A stretch of 43,457 bases of DNA from Pseudomonadota bacterium (GCA_029777935.1 JAKORH010000374.1:1-43457); one strand, 5' to 3'. Numbered from the stretch's first letter, positions 31,720 to 43,457 are shown. The notes: a model not told the origin generated them from the letters alone. A program made the numbers and translations.

Positions 31720-32028
31720 GTCGAAGCTCGGATCCTTCAAAGCGTACGGCCGGCGAGGCGGATGCGGCGGAGGCTACGCGCGGGCGGCTGATCGAATCGA
31801 ACGCACGGCGGCATGAATCGCGGCCATCTGCGGCGTCAGGGTCCGCAACGCCGGCGCTTGCCTCTATCCTTGTCCGCCACTTCGTTGGATGCAGTGCAGT
31901 ATAGGCGCGGCCGTTTCGGATAGATGAGCGCCGATTCCGTTCCGGGCAGCAGCGTTGCCATGTTGTTGCACGGCCACATGCAGCCGGGCGCGCGCTTTCC
32001 GCCTGCGCCCGGCCTCCGTCCGGAACGG
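31720..32028 (-). other. Intergenic region hpf-ptsN (309 bp), no gene seen
   Basis: All frames here look like shadows without family resemblance. The part next to hpf holds a GC-rich hairpin (31983-32013: GCCGGGCGC paired with GCGCCCGGC) without a T tract, perhaps a weak terminator. A leftward TATACT (31898-31903) resembles a -10 box but has no clear -35; it would give ptsN a leader of about 170 nt. Nothing else is recognisable. Confidence 0.5.
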
Positions 32029-32361
32029 CTACTGCGGCGGCTGCGCAGCTTGGTGCTTCAGCGGGTCCCGGACGTGGTTGCGTACTCGGTCCTTGTGGCG
32101 CAGGACCTGACGATCGAGCTTGTCCATCAGGCAATCGATCGCCGCGTACATGTCCTCCTCGATCGACTCCGCGTGCAGGCTGTTGCCGCGCACACGCAGC
32201 GTGATCTCCGCCTTCTGCCTGAGCTTGTCCTCCACGGAAAGCACCACGTCGGCCTCGATCAGGTGGTCGAAATGGCGCCGAATCCGTTCCATCTTGCCTT
32301 CGACGTAGCCGCGCAGTGCCGGAGTCACTTCGACGTGATGACCGTGGATGATGAGGTTCAT
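32029..32361 (-). CDS. hpf: Ribosome hibernation-promoting factor HPF, short form
   Basis: Binds the decoding region of 30S subunits and helps form inactive 100S ribosome dimers in starved cells. The 110 residues match the short S30AE family: MNLIIHGHHVEVTPALRGYVEGKM, later VRGNSLHAESIEEDMYAAIDCLMDKLDRQV. The long-form C-terminal dimerisation domain is absent, as expected for gamma/betaproteobacteria. It lies downstream of rpoN, its usual place. Confidence 0.95.
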   Translation of the reverse strand: MNLIIHGHHVEVTPALRGYVEGKMERIRRHFDHLIEADVVLSVEDKLRQKAEITLRVRGNSLHAESIEEDMYAAIDCLMDKLDRQVLRHKDRVRNHVRDPLKHQAAQPPQ

Positions 32362-32448
32362 GCAGCACCCTTATGCATGAGCCGGCCGCGCCGCATGGCG
32401 CGCCAGCGGGTTGAACGGAGCGACGCCGGTACCCCGGTACCGCCGTCG

Positions 32449-33915
32449 CTACAGGACCTTGCGCAGCCCCACCGGCGGAATCCGTAGAGCTTCGCGGTAC
32501 TTGGCGACCGTGCGCCGCGCCACCACGATTCCCTGTTCGCCGAGCAGTTCTGCAATGCGGCTATCGGACAATGGCTCCTTCGGGTTCTCCGCTCCTATCA
32601 GTTGCTTGATCAAGGCGCGGATCGCCGTCGACGAGGCCGCGCCACCGGCTTCGGTCGCCACGTGGCTGCCGAAGAAATACTTCAGTTCGAACACGCCGAA
32701 CGGCGTGGCCATGTACTTGTTCGCGGTCACGCGCGAGATCGTCGACTCATGCAGGTTCACGGTATTGGCGATCTCGCGCAGCACGAGCGGCCGCATCGCG
32801 ATGGCGCCGTGAGTGAAGAAATTGTGCTGGCGATCGACGATCGCCTGGGCCACGCGCAGAATGGTGTCGAAACGCTGCTGGATGTTGCGGATCAGCCAGC
32901 GCGCTTCCTGCAGCCGGGCCGACCAGGGCGCCTGCCCTTCCTTGCCTCTGTTGCGCTTCACGATCGATGCATACATCTGATTGACGCGCAGCCGCGGCAT
33001 GACTTCCGGATTCAGTTGCGCGACCCATCGGCCCTTGATGCGCCGGACGAAGATGTCAGGCACTACGTAGTCGATCGTCTCCGTGCCAAAGCCTACGCCC
33101 GGATGCGGGTTCAGTCCACGAATGACCTGTTGCGCAGCGCGCAGATCCTCGTCACTGGCGCCGAGCAGGCGCCGGAGCCTGGGGAAGTCCCGAGCCGCCA
33201 GCAGCGGCAAGTGCTCGCTGACTATCGCCTTGGCATAGGCCAGAACCTGTGGCGGGCAGGGGGGCGTCGAATTCCGGCCGAGGATTTCGAGCTGGATCGA
33301 CAGGCACTCGGACACCGAGCGCGCGCCGACTCCGGCCGGCTCGAAGCTCTGCAACAGCTTCAGCGCCGCCTTCAATTCCTCCGGCTCGATTCCCGCATCG
33401 GGCGGGCACATCTGCTGCAGTTCGTCGAGCGTCGAGGTCAGATACCCGTCCTCGTCGAGCGCATCGATCAACACCTGCACCAGCGCCCGGTCGCGCGACG
33501 AGACCTGCGTGGCCGTGAGCTGCGACTTCAAGTGCTCGGCAAGCGTCGTGCGGGTCGCTGCCCAGGCGAGCGGGCCGCTGTCGCCCTCGTCGGCCGGGCC
33601 GGCCGGCGGGGCGCCCCAGTCCTGCGTCGGCTCCGGCTCGCCGTGATCGGCGCCGTTGATCTCCGCCGCTCCTTCCGGCGCGGCCGCCGAGGGTTCGGCC
33701 GGCGCCGCACGGTCGACGATCGCGCCGTCGGGCGCGACTCGCGCCGAAGTCGCGAGCGGATCGTCGTCTCGCTCCAGCAACGGATTGTCGGCGAGCGCTT
33801 GGTCGATTTCCTGATTCAGTTCGAGCGTGGAAAGCTGCAGCAGCCGGATCGACTGCTGCAGCTGCGGCGTCAGCGCCAGGTGCTGGCTGAGCTTCAGCTG
33901 CAGACTGGGCTTCAT
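32449..33915 (-). CDS. rpoN: RNA polymerase sigma-54 factor RpoN
   Basis: Alternative sigma factor that recognises -24/-12 promoters and needs an AAA+ activator. The 488 residues have the Gln/Leu-rich activator-interacting region I ([20 protein letters not shown]), an acidic region II (about 45-110, rich in Ala, Glu, Asp and Pro), the core-binding domain, a helix-turn-helix near 385-405 and the invariant RpoN box [10 protein letters not shown] (about 466-475). The ATG of MKPSLQLKL is chosen; it begins ten bases after lptB. A consensus-like target promoter occurs 3.7 kb away, upstream of kefB. Confidence 0.97.
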   Translation of the reverse strand: MKPSLQLKLSQHLALTPQLQQSIRLLQLSTLELNQEIDQALADNPLLERDDDPLATSARVAPDGAIVDRAAPAEPSAAAPEGAAEINGADHGEPEPTQDWGAPPAGPADEGDSGPLAWAATRTTLAEHLKSQLTATQVSSRDRALVQVLIDALDEDGYLTSTLDELQQMCPPDAGIEPEELKAALKLLQSFEPAGVGARSVSECLSIQLEILGRNSTPPCPPQVLAYAKAIVSEHLPLLAARDFPRLRRLLGASDEDLRAAQQVIRGLNPHPGVGFGTETIDYVVPDIFVRRIKGRWVAQLNPEVMPRLRVNQMYASIVKRNRGKEGQAPWSARLQEARWLIRNIQQRFDTILRVAQAIVDRQHNFFTHGAIAMRPLVLREIANTVNLHESTISRVTANKYMATPFGVFELKYFFGSHVATEAGGAASSTAIRALIKQLIGAENPKEPLSDSRIAELLGEQGIVVARRTVAKYREALRIPPVGLRKVL

Positions 33916-33925
33916 GCGGACGCCA

Positions 33926-34720
33926 CTACATGCGGAAGTGCTCGCCGAGGTAGACGCGGCGCACCGAATCGTTTTCGACGATCTCGTGCGGCGCTCCGGC
34001 GGCGAGTACCTGCCCCTCGTTGATGATGTATGCGTGATCGCAGATGCCAAGCGTCTCGCGCACGTTGTGATCGGTGATCAGCACGCCGATGCCGCGCTCC
34101 TTCAGGAACCGCACGATGCGCTGGATTTCGATCACCGCGATCGGATCCACGCCGGCGAACGGCTCGTCGAGCAGAATGAAACGCGGCCGCGCCGCCAGCG
34201 CACGTGCGATCTCGACGCGGCGACGCTCGCCGCCCGACAGACTCTGAGCCGTGTTGGTGCGCAGGTGCGCGATCTGCAGTTCGTCGAGCAGAGCGTCGAG
34301 TTCGGCCTGAACGCGCGCGGGCGGCAGCGGCTTGTGCTGCTCGTCGACCTGCAGCTCGAGCACGGCGCGCACGTTTTCCTCCACGGTCAGGCGGCGGAAC
34401 ACCGACGCCTCCTGCGGCAGGTAAGACAAGCCGAGCCGCGCCCGCCGATGGATCGGCAGGTGCGCTATCGACGTTCCATCGAGCGTAATCGTGCCGCCAT
34501 CCATCGGTACCAGTCCGACCACCATGTAGAAGCAGGTGGTCTTGCCGGCGCCGTTCGGTCCCAGCAGGCCGACGACCTCGCCGGCTTCGACCGTCAGCGA
34601 TACGTCCTTGACGACCACCCGCGCACCGTATTGTTTGCGCAGGTGCTCGACCACGAGCCGACCGCGCGTCAGCGAGCCGCGCACGGCCGGCTGCTCGATC
34701 CCCGGGGCGGCGTCATTCAC
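33926..34720 (-). CDS. lptB: LPS export ABC transporter ATPase LptB
   Basis: ATPase of the LptBFGC inner-membrane complex that extracts LPS. The 264 residues have Walker [10 protein letters not shown] (54-62), the Q-loop LPQEASVF, signature [15 protein letters not shown], Walker [14 protein letters not shown] and the H-loop in [10 protein letters not shown]. The GTG start overlaps the lptA stop by four bases (GTGA); the first ~20 residues precede the normal family start. LptF and LptG are not in the window, which is usual as they lie elsewhere. Confidence 0.96.
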   Translation of the reverse strand: MNDAAPGIEQPAVRGSLTRGRLVVEHLRKQYGARVVVKDVSLTVEAGEVVGLLGPNGAGKTTCFYMVVGLVPMDGGTITLDGTSIAHLPIHRRARLGLSYLPQEASVFRRLTVEENVRAVLELQVDEQHKPLPPARVQAELDALLDELQIAHLRTNTAQSLSGGERRRVEIARALAARPRFILLDEPFAGVDPIAVIEIQRIVRFLKERGIGVLITDHNVRETLGICDHAYIINEGQVLAAGAPHEIVENDSVRRVYLGEHFRM

Positions 34721-35313
34721 TTCTTCGGTTCCGGCTCGAGCGTGCGCGCGGGCGCCAGCGGCGCCGGCGGCGCCGACGACGGCGGCGTGCGTGGCGCGAT
34801 GATCGTGCGCGTGCGTCCGCCCGCCGTCGCGTCGCCCTGGCCGCTGTAGGTCGAGTCGCGCAAGTTGTACGTGATCACGCCGCCGCGGAATTCGTCGCGC
34901 GGCTCGCCGTTCTCGATGCGCTTGACCTGCGCGCGGCCGATCAGCTTGATCGTTTCGTTCCTGCCGTCGTACTCGAGCCGCTCGGCCTCGGCCTCGATGA
35001 ATTCCTCCACGCCCGGCGTCGCCGGATCGCGCTGCTGACGGAAGCTCGCCAGATGTCCGGGTGCAGCGGTCATCACCGCGTACTGGTAGCCCTCGGGATC
35101 CTCGCGCAGCTCGAGCCGGTCGCCGGTGATGCGCAGCGTGCCCTTGGTCAGCACGACGTCGCCGGTGTAGATGGCCACCTGCTTCAATTCCGCAGCGTTG
35201 AGGCGGTGGGCAAGAATCTGGGTCGGCTGGTCGCGATCGGAGCGCAGCGCGTGCGCCGGGGCGGCGGCGAGCAGCAGCGCCAGCAGCAGCCATCGAATCG
35301 TGTGTCGGCTCAT
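34717..35313 (-). CDS. lptA: LPS transport periplasmic protein LptA
   Basis: Forms the periplasmic bridge that carries LPS from LptC to LptD. The 198 residues have a signal peptide ([20 protein letters not shown], cleavage after AHA) and an OstA-type beta-jellyroll: [38 protein letters not shown], here split over several strands, and [23 protein letters not shown] Pro/Ala-rich tail is added. It follows lptC by three bases and overlaps lptB. Confidence 0.94.
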   Translation of the reverse strand: MSRHTIRWLLLALLLAAAPAHALRSDRDQPTQILAHRLNAAELKQVAIYTGDVVLTKGTLRITGDRLELREDPEGYQYAVMTAAPGHLASFRQQRDPATPGVEEFIEAEAERLEYDGRNETIKLIGRAQVKRIENGEPRDEFRGGVITYNLRDSTYSGQGDATAGGRTRTIIAPRTPPSSAPPAPLAPARTLEPEPKK

Positions 35314-35316
35314 CGT

Positions 35317-35904
35317 CTAGCGCCTTGCCGCGGCGCGCGGTGCGATCACGCTGTGCACGGCGCCCGTGAGCACGACGGTGCGCGCGATGTTGTCGAAGTC
35401 CATCGAATTGGCGCGGATCGCCGAGTCGCCGCGCGTGAGCCGGACCGGGTGATCGGTGCGATAGCGATCCTCGTCGGGCAGCACCAGCAGGTAGTCGGTC
35501 GTCAGGCGCATCGCGGGCTCGCCGTCGAACGCCGAGCGCATCACCACGACGTCGCCCAGCAGGTGCACGCGCTCGGCCGCGTCTTGCACTCGCGCCGTAT
35601 CCGCACGCGCTTCCACGCGCGGCTGGTCCGGCCGCAGGCTCACCAGCCGCGGTGCGGCGATCTCGATGTCGTCCGTGTCCGGAAAGTGGCGCAGCTTCTC
35701 GCCGAACAGCTTGTTGCGCGCACGCCCCTGATCGTCGAACTGCGTCAGCACCACGAGGTCGACGACGACGTCGGGCGTGCCGGGGCGCGGCGGCTCGGCG
35801 CTCTCGGGCGTGCGCATCGCCCGCGAGTACCAGTAGCTGGTCGCGGTCACGAGCGCCAGCAGCGCGATTGCGATGATCATCGTGATGCGGTCACGCACCG
35901 GCAT
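35317..35904 (-). CDS. lptC: LPS export protein LptC
   Basis: Bitopic inner-membrane protein that passes LPS from LptBFG to LptA. The 195 residues have one N-terminal helix ([21 protein letters not shown], about 7-27) and a periplasmic jellyroll related to LptA, with [22 protein letters not shown] and [21 protein letters not shown]. The start overlaps the kdsC end by 14 bases. Length is as in E. coli LptC (191). Confidence 0.92.
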   Translation of the reverse strand: MPVRDRITMIIAIALLALVTATSYWYSRAMRTPESAEPPRPGTPDVVVDLVVLTQFDDQGRARNKLFGEKLRHFPDTDDIEIAAPRLVSLRPDQPRVEARADTARVQDAAERVHLLGDVVVMRSAFDGEPAMRLTTDYLLVLPDEDRYRTDHPVRLTRGDSAIRANSMDFDNIARTVVLTGAVHSVIAPRAAARR

Positions 35905-36430
35905 CGGCTCCCGCGTGACGCGCCAGCGCAGCGTCGAACCTGCCCTGCGCGCGCAGGATGAACTCCGCCAGTTCGCGCACCGCGCCGCGCCCGCCTGCCG
36001 CGCGGGCGATCCAGTGCGACCGCGCTTTGACCTCGGGCGCGGCGTCTGACAGTGTCGCGGCGAACCCCACCCTGGTGAGCACCGGCAGATCGGGCCAGTC
36101 GTCGCCGATGAACGCGCACTGCTCGGGCCCGAGCCTCGTTTCCGCGAGCAGCCGCTGCAGGCCGACGGACTTGTCGGTTTCGCCCTGCAGCACGCGCTCG
36201 ATGCCGAGTTCGCGCGCGCGCACGGCGACGATCTCGGAGCGGCGCGACGACAGGATCGCGACGTCGATTCCGGCCGCGCGCAGCAGCTTCACGCCGTGTC
36301 CGTCGCGCACGTCGAAGACCTTCAGCGCCTCGCCCTGCGGACCGAAGTACAGACGCCCGTCGGTCAGCACGCCGTCGACGTCGAGAATCAGCAGGCGGAC
36401 GCGGGCAGCGCGCGCGGCGGCGTCGCTCAT
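35891..36430 (-). CDS. kdsC: 3-deoxy-D-manno-octulosonate 8-phosphate phosphatase KdsC
   Basis: HAD-superfamily phosphatase that yields Kdo for LPS inner core. The 179 residues have the HAD nucleophile motif LLILDVDGVLTDG (Asp17, Asp19), RDGHGVKLLRAAGIDVAILSSR, and motif IV FIGDDWPDLPVL. The chosen ATG ([10 protein letters not shown]) starts after the hairpin-rich element; the frame is open through that element but the extra residues are not family-like. lptC begins inside its end. Confidence 0.95.
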   Translation of the reverse strand: MSDAAARAARVRLLILDVDGVLTDGRLYFGPQGEALKVFDVRDGHGVKLLRAAGIDVAILSSRRSEIVAVRARELGIERVLQGETDKSVGLQRLLAETRLGPEQCAFIGDDWPDLPVLTRVGFAATLSDAAPEVKARSHWIARAAGGRGAVRELAEFILRAQGRFDAALARHAGADAGA

Positions 36431-36581
36431 GTTGCCCCCTGCGCGCCTGCGGCGCTGTCCCCCCGAGGGGGGTGAGAGCCGCGGCTCCAAGCTCGCCTGC
36501 GCGAGCTTGGACGGCTCGAACGCCCGTCGCGTCCCGCGACGGGCTCTTCGAGCCATCTTGGGGCGGCCCGGCGATGGCTCA
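36431..36581. repeat. Composite multi-hairpin intergenic element between kdsD and kdsC
   Basis: Five palindromes in 120 bases: CCCCCC-GA-GGGGGG (36459-36472); GAGCCGCGGCTC (36476-36487); a 10-bp stem with CTGC loop (36487-36510); and a compound hairpin 36513-36554 with outer GGCTCGAA/TTCGAGCC and inner GCCCGTCGCG/CGCGACGGGC (18 bp paired). The tail GGGGCGGCCCGGCGATGGCT runs to the kdsD stop codon. The left part (GCGCCTGCGGCGCTGTCCCC) recurs at 43140-43165 in inverted orientation. I recall such mosaics as frequent in Burkholderiales genomes. Confidence 0.85.
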
Positions 36582-37568
36582 TCAAAGCACCTTGGCCGCG
36601 GTCAGATCGTGCATGTGCAGCGCACCCACCAGACGGCCGTCGTCGACGACCAGCAACTGGTTCTTCAGGCTCGCGTCGAGGATGCGCGCCGCCTCGGCCG
36701 CCAGCATCGTCGAGGGGACCGTGAGCGGGGTGCGCGTCATGACCTCCGCGACCGGCAGCACGCGCACGTCGCCGACGCGCTCGATCAGCCGCCGCAGATC
36801 GCCCTCGGTGAAAATACCGGCCACCGCGCCGTCGCGTTCGAGGATCGCCGTCATACCCAGCCGCTTGCGGCCGATCTCGGCCACTGCGTCGAGCACTCCG
36901 GCATCGATCGGCACCGCAGGGACCGCCTCGCCCGTGCGCATGATGTCCGCCACGCGGGTCAGCAGTCGCCGTCCGAGCGTGCCGCCCGGATGCGAGCGCG
37001 CGAAGTCGGCCGGTCCGAAGCCGCGCGTCTCCATGCACGCGATCGCGAGAGCGTCGCCGAGCGCCAGCGTGGCGGTAGTCGACGAGGTCGGCGCAAGGTT
37101 CAGCGGGCACGCTTCCTTGTCGACCTGCACGTCCAGATGCACGTCCGCGTATCGCGCCAGCGGCGATTCGGCATTGCCGGTGATGGCGATCATCGGCGTG
37201 CCCTCGAGCTTGATCAGCGGCACGATCGTCAGCAGTTCCGCCGTTTCGCCCGAGTAGGACAGCGCGATCAGCGCGTCGGCGGGCGTGATCATCCCGAGGT
37301 CGCCGTGCGCGGCTTCCGCCGCGTGCACGAACAGGGCCGGGGTCCCGGTCGACGCCAGAGTGGCCGCAATCTTGCGGCCGATGTGGCCGCTCTTGCCGAC
37401 CCCCGACACCACCACGCGGCCGCGGCAGGCGAGCAGCAGGTCCACCGCGCGCAGGAAGCGGTCGTCGAGCCGGTTGATCAGCGCCGCGATCGCTTGCGAC
37501 TCGATCGCGAGCACTTCGCGCGCCAGCGTCAGTGCCGGGGCGCGGGGTCGGGTGCGCGCGTCTTCCAT
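36582..37568 (-). CDS. kdsD: Arabinose-5-phosphate isomerase KdsD
   Basis: Converts ribulose 5-phosphate to arabinose 5-phosphate, the first Kdo-pathway step. The 328 residues are a SIS domain (VVVSGVGKSGHIGRKIAATLASTG; SYSGETAEL; ACPLNLAPTSSTTATLALGDALA) and two C-terminal CBS domains (about 205-325; MRTGEAVPAV, MTRTPLTVPS). The ATG of MEDARTRP is chosen; no clear ribosome site is seen. It is the first leftward gene of the Kdo/Lpt/rpoN cluster, divergent from kefB with 133 bp between. Confidence 0.95.
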   Translation of the reverse strand: MEDARTRPRAPALTLAREVLAIESQAIAALINRLDDRFLRAVDLLLACRGRVVVSGVGKSGHIGRKIAATLASTGTPALFVHAAEAAHGDLGMITPADALIALSYSGETAELLTIVPLIKLEGTPMIAITGNAESPLARYADVHLDVQVDKEACPLNLAPTSSTTATLALGDALAIACMETRGFGPADFARSHPGGTLGRRLLTRVADIMRTGEAVPAVPIDAGVLDAVAEIGRKRLGMTAILERDGAVAGIFTEGDLRRLIERVGDVRVLPVAEVMTRTPLTVPSTMLAAEAARILDASLKNQLLVVDDGRLVGALHMHDLTAAKVL

Positions 37569-37637
37569 CGGGGGCGGGAACGGCAGAGATTGCGGCAGGG
37601 GAAATCGCGGCCGATGATACTCTCGCAACCATGACGC

Positions 37638-37653
37638 TGGCACAGGAATTGCT
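37638..37653 (+). promoter_or_regulatory. Candidate sigma-54 (-24/-12) promoter upstream of kefB
   Basis: TGGCAC (37638-37643), five bases, TTGCT (37649-37653): all eleven fixed positions match TGGCAC-N5-TTGCW, the GG and GC doublets are ten bases apart as required, and the base before is C (consensus Y). Transcription would begin near 37664, about 38 bases before the kefB ATG. Activator sites, if any, would fall in the divergent kdsD; I could not recognise one. Confidence 0.65.
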
Positions 37654-37701
37654 GTCAGCCGGCGGTCACCGCTGCCGCCCGCGCCTTCGTCCCGACGCGC
37701 C

Positions 37702-39684
37702 ATGCCGACCACGCTCGAACTGACGCTGTTCCTGCTCGCCGCCTCGGTGGCGGGTGTGGTCGCGTTCCGGCTGCTCAACCTGCCGCCGATGCTCGCGTAC
37801 CTCGTGATCGGCATCCTGATCGGCCCGCACGCATTCCGAGTGGTGCCCGACTCGGACGGCACTCGCCACCTGGCCGAGTTCGGCGTCGTGTTCCTGATGT
37901 TCTCGATCGGGCTGGAGTTCTCGCTGCCGAAACTCAAGAGCATGCGGCGCATCGTGTTCGGGCTCGGCCTGGCCCAGGTCGCCGCCACGATCCTCATCGT
38001 CGCCGTGACCGGCTGGCTCGCCGGCGCGGCCATCGGGCTCACGCTCGCGGCGAGCTTCGTGCTCGGCGCGACGCTGGCGATGTCGTCGACCGCGATCATC
38101 GTGAAGCTGCTGGTCGATCGCCTGGAACTGGAGACCGAGCACGGCAAGCGCATCGTCGGCGTGCTGCTGTTCCAGGATCTCGCCGTGGTGCCGCTGCTGG
38201 TCGTGATCCCGGCGCTCGCTACCGAGCCCGACCGGCTCGGCGCGGCGCTCGCCTGGGCGGCCGGCAAGGCCGTGATCCTGCTCGCGCTGCTGCTGGTCGG
38301 CGGGCAATGGCTGATCCGCAACTGGCTGTACCTGGTTGCGCGGCGCAAGTCGCACGAACTCTTCACGCTGAACCTGCTGCTGATCGTGCTCGGGCTGGCG
38401 TGGCTGACCGAGTTCGCCGGGCTGTCGCTTGCGCTCGGCGCGTTCGTCGGCGGCATGCTGATCTCGGAGACGGAGTACCGGCACCAGGTCGCGGAGGACA
38501 TCAAGCCGTTCCGCGATGTCCTGCTGGGACTGTTCTTCATCACGATCGGCATGCTGCTGAACGCCCGCGTGGTGCTCGACAACGCGGGCTGGGTGCTGCT
38601 CGCGCTGGTGGTGCCGACCGCGTTCAAGTTCGGGCTGATCGTGCTGCTGGCGCGCGCCTTCGGCGCCGGCGCCGGCACGGCGATCCGTACCGGACTTGCG
38701 CTCGCCACGGCGGGCGAGTTCGGCTTCGTGCTGCTGGCCGAGTCCGGGTCGATGCTGGCCCCGGCGGTCAAGCAGATCGTGCTGGCCGCGATGCTGCTGT
38801 CGATGCTGGCGGCGCCGTTCCTGGTCCAGTACAGCGACCGCATCGCGCTGCGCTTCGTCGGGTCGGAGTGGATGCTACGCGCGCTGCAGTTGACGCAGGT
38901 GGCGACACGCTCGATGGCCACGGAGCGCCACGCGATCATCTGCGGCTACGGCCGCAGCGGCCAGCATCTGGCCAAGATGCTGGACCAGGAGAACATCGGC
39001 TACGTCGCGCTCGATCTCGATCCCGACCGCGTGCGCGAAGCGGCCGCCGCCGGCGATTCGGTCGTCTATGGCGACGCCGCGCGGCGCGAGACACTGATCG
39101 CGGCCGGCCTGATGCGCGCCGCGGCGCTGGTCGTCAGCTACAACGACGCCGGGTCGGCGCTGAAGGTGATCCACTTCGCGCACGAGGCGCGGCCGGACCT
39201 GCCGATCATCGTGCGCACGCAGGACGACGCCGATCTCGACCGCCTTCTGCGCGCCGGTGCCACCGAGGTCGTGCCGGAGATCTTCGAGGGCAGCCTGATG
39301 CTCGGCTCGCACGCGCTGGTGTTGCTCGGCGTCCCGCTGCAGCGGGTCGTCAAGCGCGTGCGCGAGGCGCGCGATTCGCGCTACCGGCTGCTGCGCGGCT
39401 ACTTTCACGGCGCCGACGACACGGCGGAATTCGAGGACGAATCGCACGCGCGCCTGCACTCGGTGCTGGTCGAGGCCGGCGCCGCCGCGGTCGGCAGGAC
39501 GCTCGGCGCGCTTGGCCTGACGTCGATCGACGTCGAGGTCACCGCCGTGCGCAGGCGCGGCATCCGCGGCGCCGATCCGAGCGACGCCATGGTGCTGCAG
39601 GCCGGCGACGTGGTCGTGCTGCGCGGCGCGCCCGAGGCTCTCGAACGCGCCGAGGATCGGCTGCTGCAGAAGGCGTCAGGTTGA
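37702..39684 (+). CDS. CPA2-family cation:proton antiporter with RCK domains (KefB/YbaL-like)
   Basis: Potassium (or other monovalent cation) efflux system of 660 residues. About twelve membrane helices span 1-395, with EFGVVFLMFSIGLEFS, SSTAIIVKLL and LFQDLAVVPLLVVIPAL typical of CPA2. A TrkA-N/RCK domain begins near 405 (HAIICGYGRSGQHLAKML, nucleotide loop 415-420) and an RCK-C domain covers about 555-655. No KefF-type partner is adjacent, so glutathione gating cannot be assumed. It is divergent from kdsD and has a strong sigma-54-like promoter. The end overlaps the convergent receiver gene by nine bases. Confidence 0.92.
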   Translation: MPTTLELTLFLLAASVAGVVAFRLLNLPPMLAYLVIGILIGPHAFRVVPDSDGTRHLAEFGVVFLMFSIGLEFSLPKLKSMRRIVFGLGLAQVAATILIVAVTGWLAGAAIGLTLAASFVLGATLAMSSTAIIVKLLVDRLELETEHGKRIVGVLLFQDLAVVPLLVVIPALATEPDRLGAALAWAAGKAVILLALLLVGGQWLIRNWLYLVARRKSHELFTLNLLLIVLGLAWLTEFAGLSLALGAFVGGMLISETEYRHQVAEDIKPFRDVLLGLFFITIGMLLNARVVLDNAGWVLLALVVPTAFKFGLIVLLARAFGAGAGTAIRTGLALATAGEFGFVLLAESGSMLAPAVKQIVLAAMLLSMLAAPFLVQYSDRIALRFVGSEWMLRALQLTQVATRSMATERHAIICGYGRSGQHLAKMLDQENIGYVALDLDPDRVREAAAAGDSVVYGDAARRETLIAAGLMRAAALVVSYNDAGSALKVIHFAHEARPDLPIIVRTQDDADLDRLLRAGATEVVPEIFEGSLMLGSHALVLLGVPLQRVVKRVREARDSRYRLLRGYFHGADDTAEFEDESHARLHSVLVEAGAAAVGRTLGALGLTSIDVEVTAVRRRGIRGADPSDAMVLQAGDVVVLRGAPEALERAEDRLLQKASG

Positions 39685-40098
39685 CCGCAGGTAACGCGCC
39701 AGCACCGCGGCAAGCTGGTCGGTCTTCACGGGCTTGGCAATGAAGTCGTCCATGCCTGCGTCCAGGCAGCGGCGGCGATCGTCGTCGGACGCATTGGCGG
39801 TCAGCGCGATGACCGGCAGCGCCGGCGCGCGGCTCGTCTGCTCGCGGCGTCGGATTTCGCGCGTGGCTTCGAGCCCGTCCATGCGCGGCATCTGGATGTC
39901 CATCAGCACGACATCCACTGTGCGGCTCGCGATGTGCTCGAGCGCCTCGACACCGTCGAACGCGGCGACCACCTCGACGCCGAGCAGTTGCAGCATCTCG
40001 CTGGCGACGAGCTGGTTGATCGGGTTGTCCTCCACCAGAAGAACAATCCCGGTGAATTGCGCCGGCGCGGACTCGGCCGACGCCTTGGTCGATGACAT
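39676..40098 (-). CDS. Stand-alone response-regulator receiver protein
   Basis: A single CheY-like REC domain (140 residues) with no output domain. The acidic pair is in [17 protein letters not shown], the phospho-acceptor Asp in [13 protein letters not shown] (about 69), the switch Thr in VIALTANAS and Lys in [11 protein letters not shown]. The EDNPxNQ form is typical of receiver domains fused to hybrid histidine kinases, so it may have been derived from one. A good AGGGAG ribosome site lies nine bases before the ATG. It follows uvrA on the same strand (85 bp); no kinase is in the window. Confidence 0.9.
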   Translation of the reverse strand: MSSTKASAESAPAQFTGIVLLVEDNPINQLVASEMLQLLGVEVVAAFDGVEALEHIASRTVDVVLMDIQMPRMDGLEATREIRRREQTSRAPALPVIALTANASDDDRRRCLDAGMDDFIAKPVKTDQLAAVLARYLRST

Positions 40099-40183
40099 GG
40101 GGTCGAGCTCCCTGCGCACTCGCGCACCACCGTGTGTTCTTGTTGTTGGCGCGGCAGCTTAGCGGAACCTCGTGCCGGTGTCG

Positions 40184-43042
<2,859 letters not shown>

Positions 43043-43084
43043 GTACCGACGAAGACGATGCGGAACACGCCACTATAGCGGCGG

Positions 43085-43176
43085 CGCGGCGCCAGGCGCG
43101 AGCGCCGCACGGCCGCTCCGAAGGTGCTCGCTCCCCCTTGGGGGGACAGCGCCGCAGGCGCGAAGCAACCGTGTTG
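43085..43176. repeat. Dispersed palindromic element, second copy, between uvrA and IS110
   Basis: Inverted relative to the element at 36431-36581. In reverse complement it reads GCGCCTGCGGCGCTGTCCCC then CC-AA-GGGGG, matching the first copy, but continues into a different flank (GAGCGAGCACCTTCGGAGCG). It lies directly after the transposase stop codon, upstream of the uvrA promoter. Confidence 0.75.
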
Positions 43177-43180
43177 CAGG

Positions 43181-43457
<277 letters not shown>

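Noticed and set aside
36434..36556. N-terminal extension of KdsC through the hairpin element
   Set aside because: The extra residues are basic, low-complexity and encoded by the dispersed repeat; the ATG at 36430 matches the family start.
37631..37725. Short rightward peptide starting MTLAQELLSAGG before kefB
   Set aside because: Only about 30 codons, overlapping the kefB start in another frame; the sigma-54-like promoter is a better explanation of the sequence.
43043..43180. LexA box for uvrA
   Set aside because: No CTGT-N8-ACAG-like palindrome is visible; the region is occupied by repeat sequence.

Overview
The window is GC-rich DNA of about 65-70% GC (estimated by eye). It looks like a chromosomal segment of a betaproteobacterium, most likely of the order Burkholderiales. 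The evidence is gene order: ftsX-ftsE with rpoH, ftsY next to divergent rsmD-coaD, a TPR lipoprotein-lolB-ispE-tRNA-Gln-prs-rplY-pth run, and kefB/kdsD-kdsC-lptC-lptA-lptB-rpoN-hpf-ptsN-hprK-rapZ. Two dispersed palindromic intergenic elements resemble, from memory, those of Burkholderiales genomes. Almost all genes are housekeeping genes; the only mobile DNA is the end of an IS110-type transposase at the right edge.

Layout. 1-3.0 kb: rpoH (with a CIRCE operator, a strong terminator and an unusual pyrimidine-loop hairpin in its 3' region), ftsX and ftsE, all leftward. 3.1-7.9 kb: a polyphosphate block (ppk, sixA, convergent ppx) and a small YgbA-type cysteine-rich gene whose end has expanded into a 28/29-bp tandem repeat. 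8-11.4 kb: ftsY, divergent rsmD-coaD and a DUF418 membrane protein whose N-terminus carries a 27-bp in-frame repeat. 11.4-16 kb: a secretin-N-domain-like exported protein, a MOSC protein, an AsmA-type protein and an unrecognised membrane protein. 16-24.2 kb: ychF, then a leftward run from the TPR lipoprotein through lolB, ispE, tRNA-Gln(UUG), prs, rplY and pth to a patatin-like hydrolase. 24.3-28.3 kb: mutM, a dynamin-like GTPase and mutY, rightward. 28.3-37.6 kb: the leftward LPS-transport/sigma-54/nitrogen-PTS cluster, with psiF lodged between hprK and rapZ. 37.7-43.5 kb: kefB (with a consensus-like sigma-54 promoter), an orphan receiver domain, uvrA and the IS110 fragment.

How the genes relate. 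Adjacent genes share stress and envelope themes: heat shock (rpoH/CIRCE) beside divisome FtsEX; polyP synthesis and hydrolysis; 8-oxoguanine repair (mutM, mutY) around a dynamin; Kdo synthesis (KdsD, KdsC) feeding LPS transport (LptC, A, B); RpoN with EIIA-Ntr, HPr kinase, RapZ and the hibernation factor HPF. I found no clear undescribed multi-gene defence or biosynthetic system. The best leads are regulatory or structural: an anti-Shine-Dalgarno (CCUCCUCCC-type) hairpin between the rpoH stop codon and its terminator, the sigma-54 promoter at kefB, the expanding tandem repeats at two gene ends, and the mutM-dynamin-mutY arrangement.
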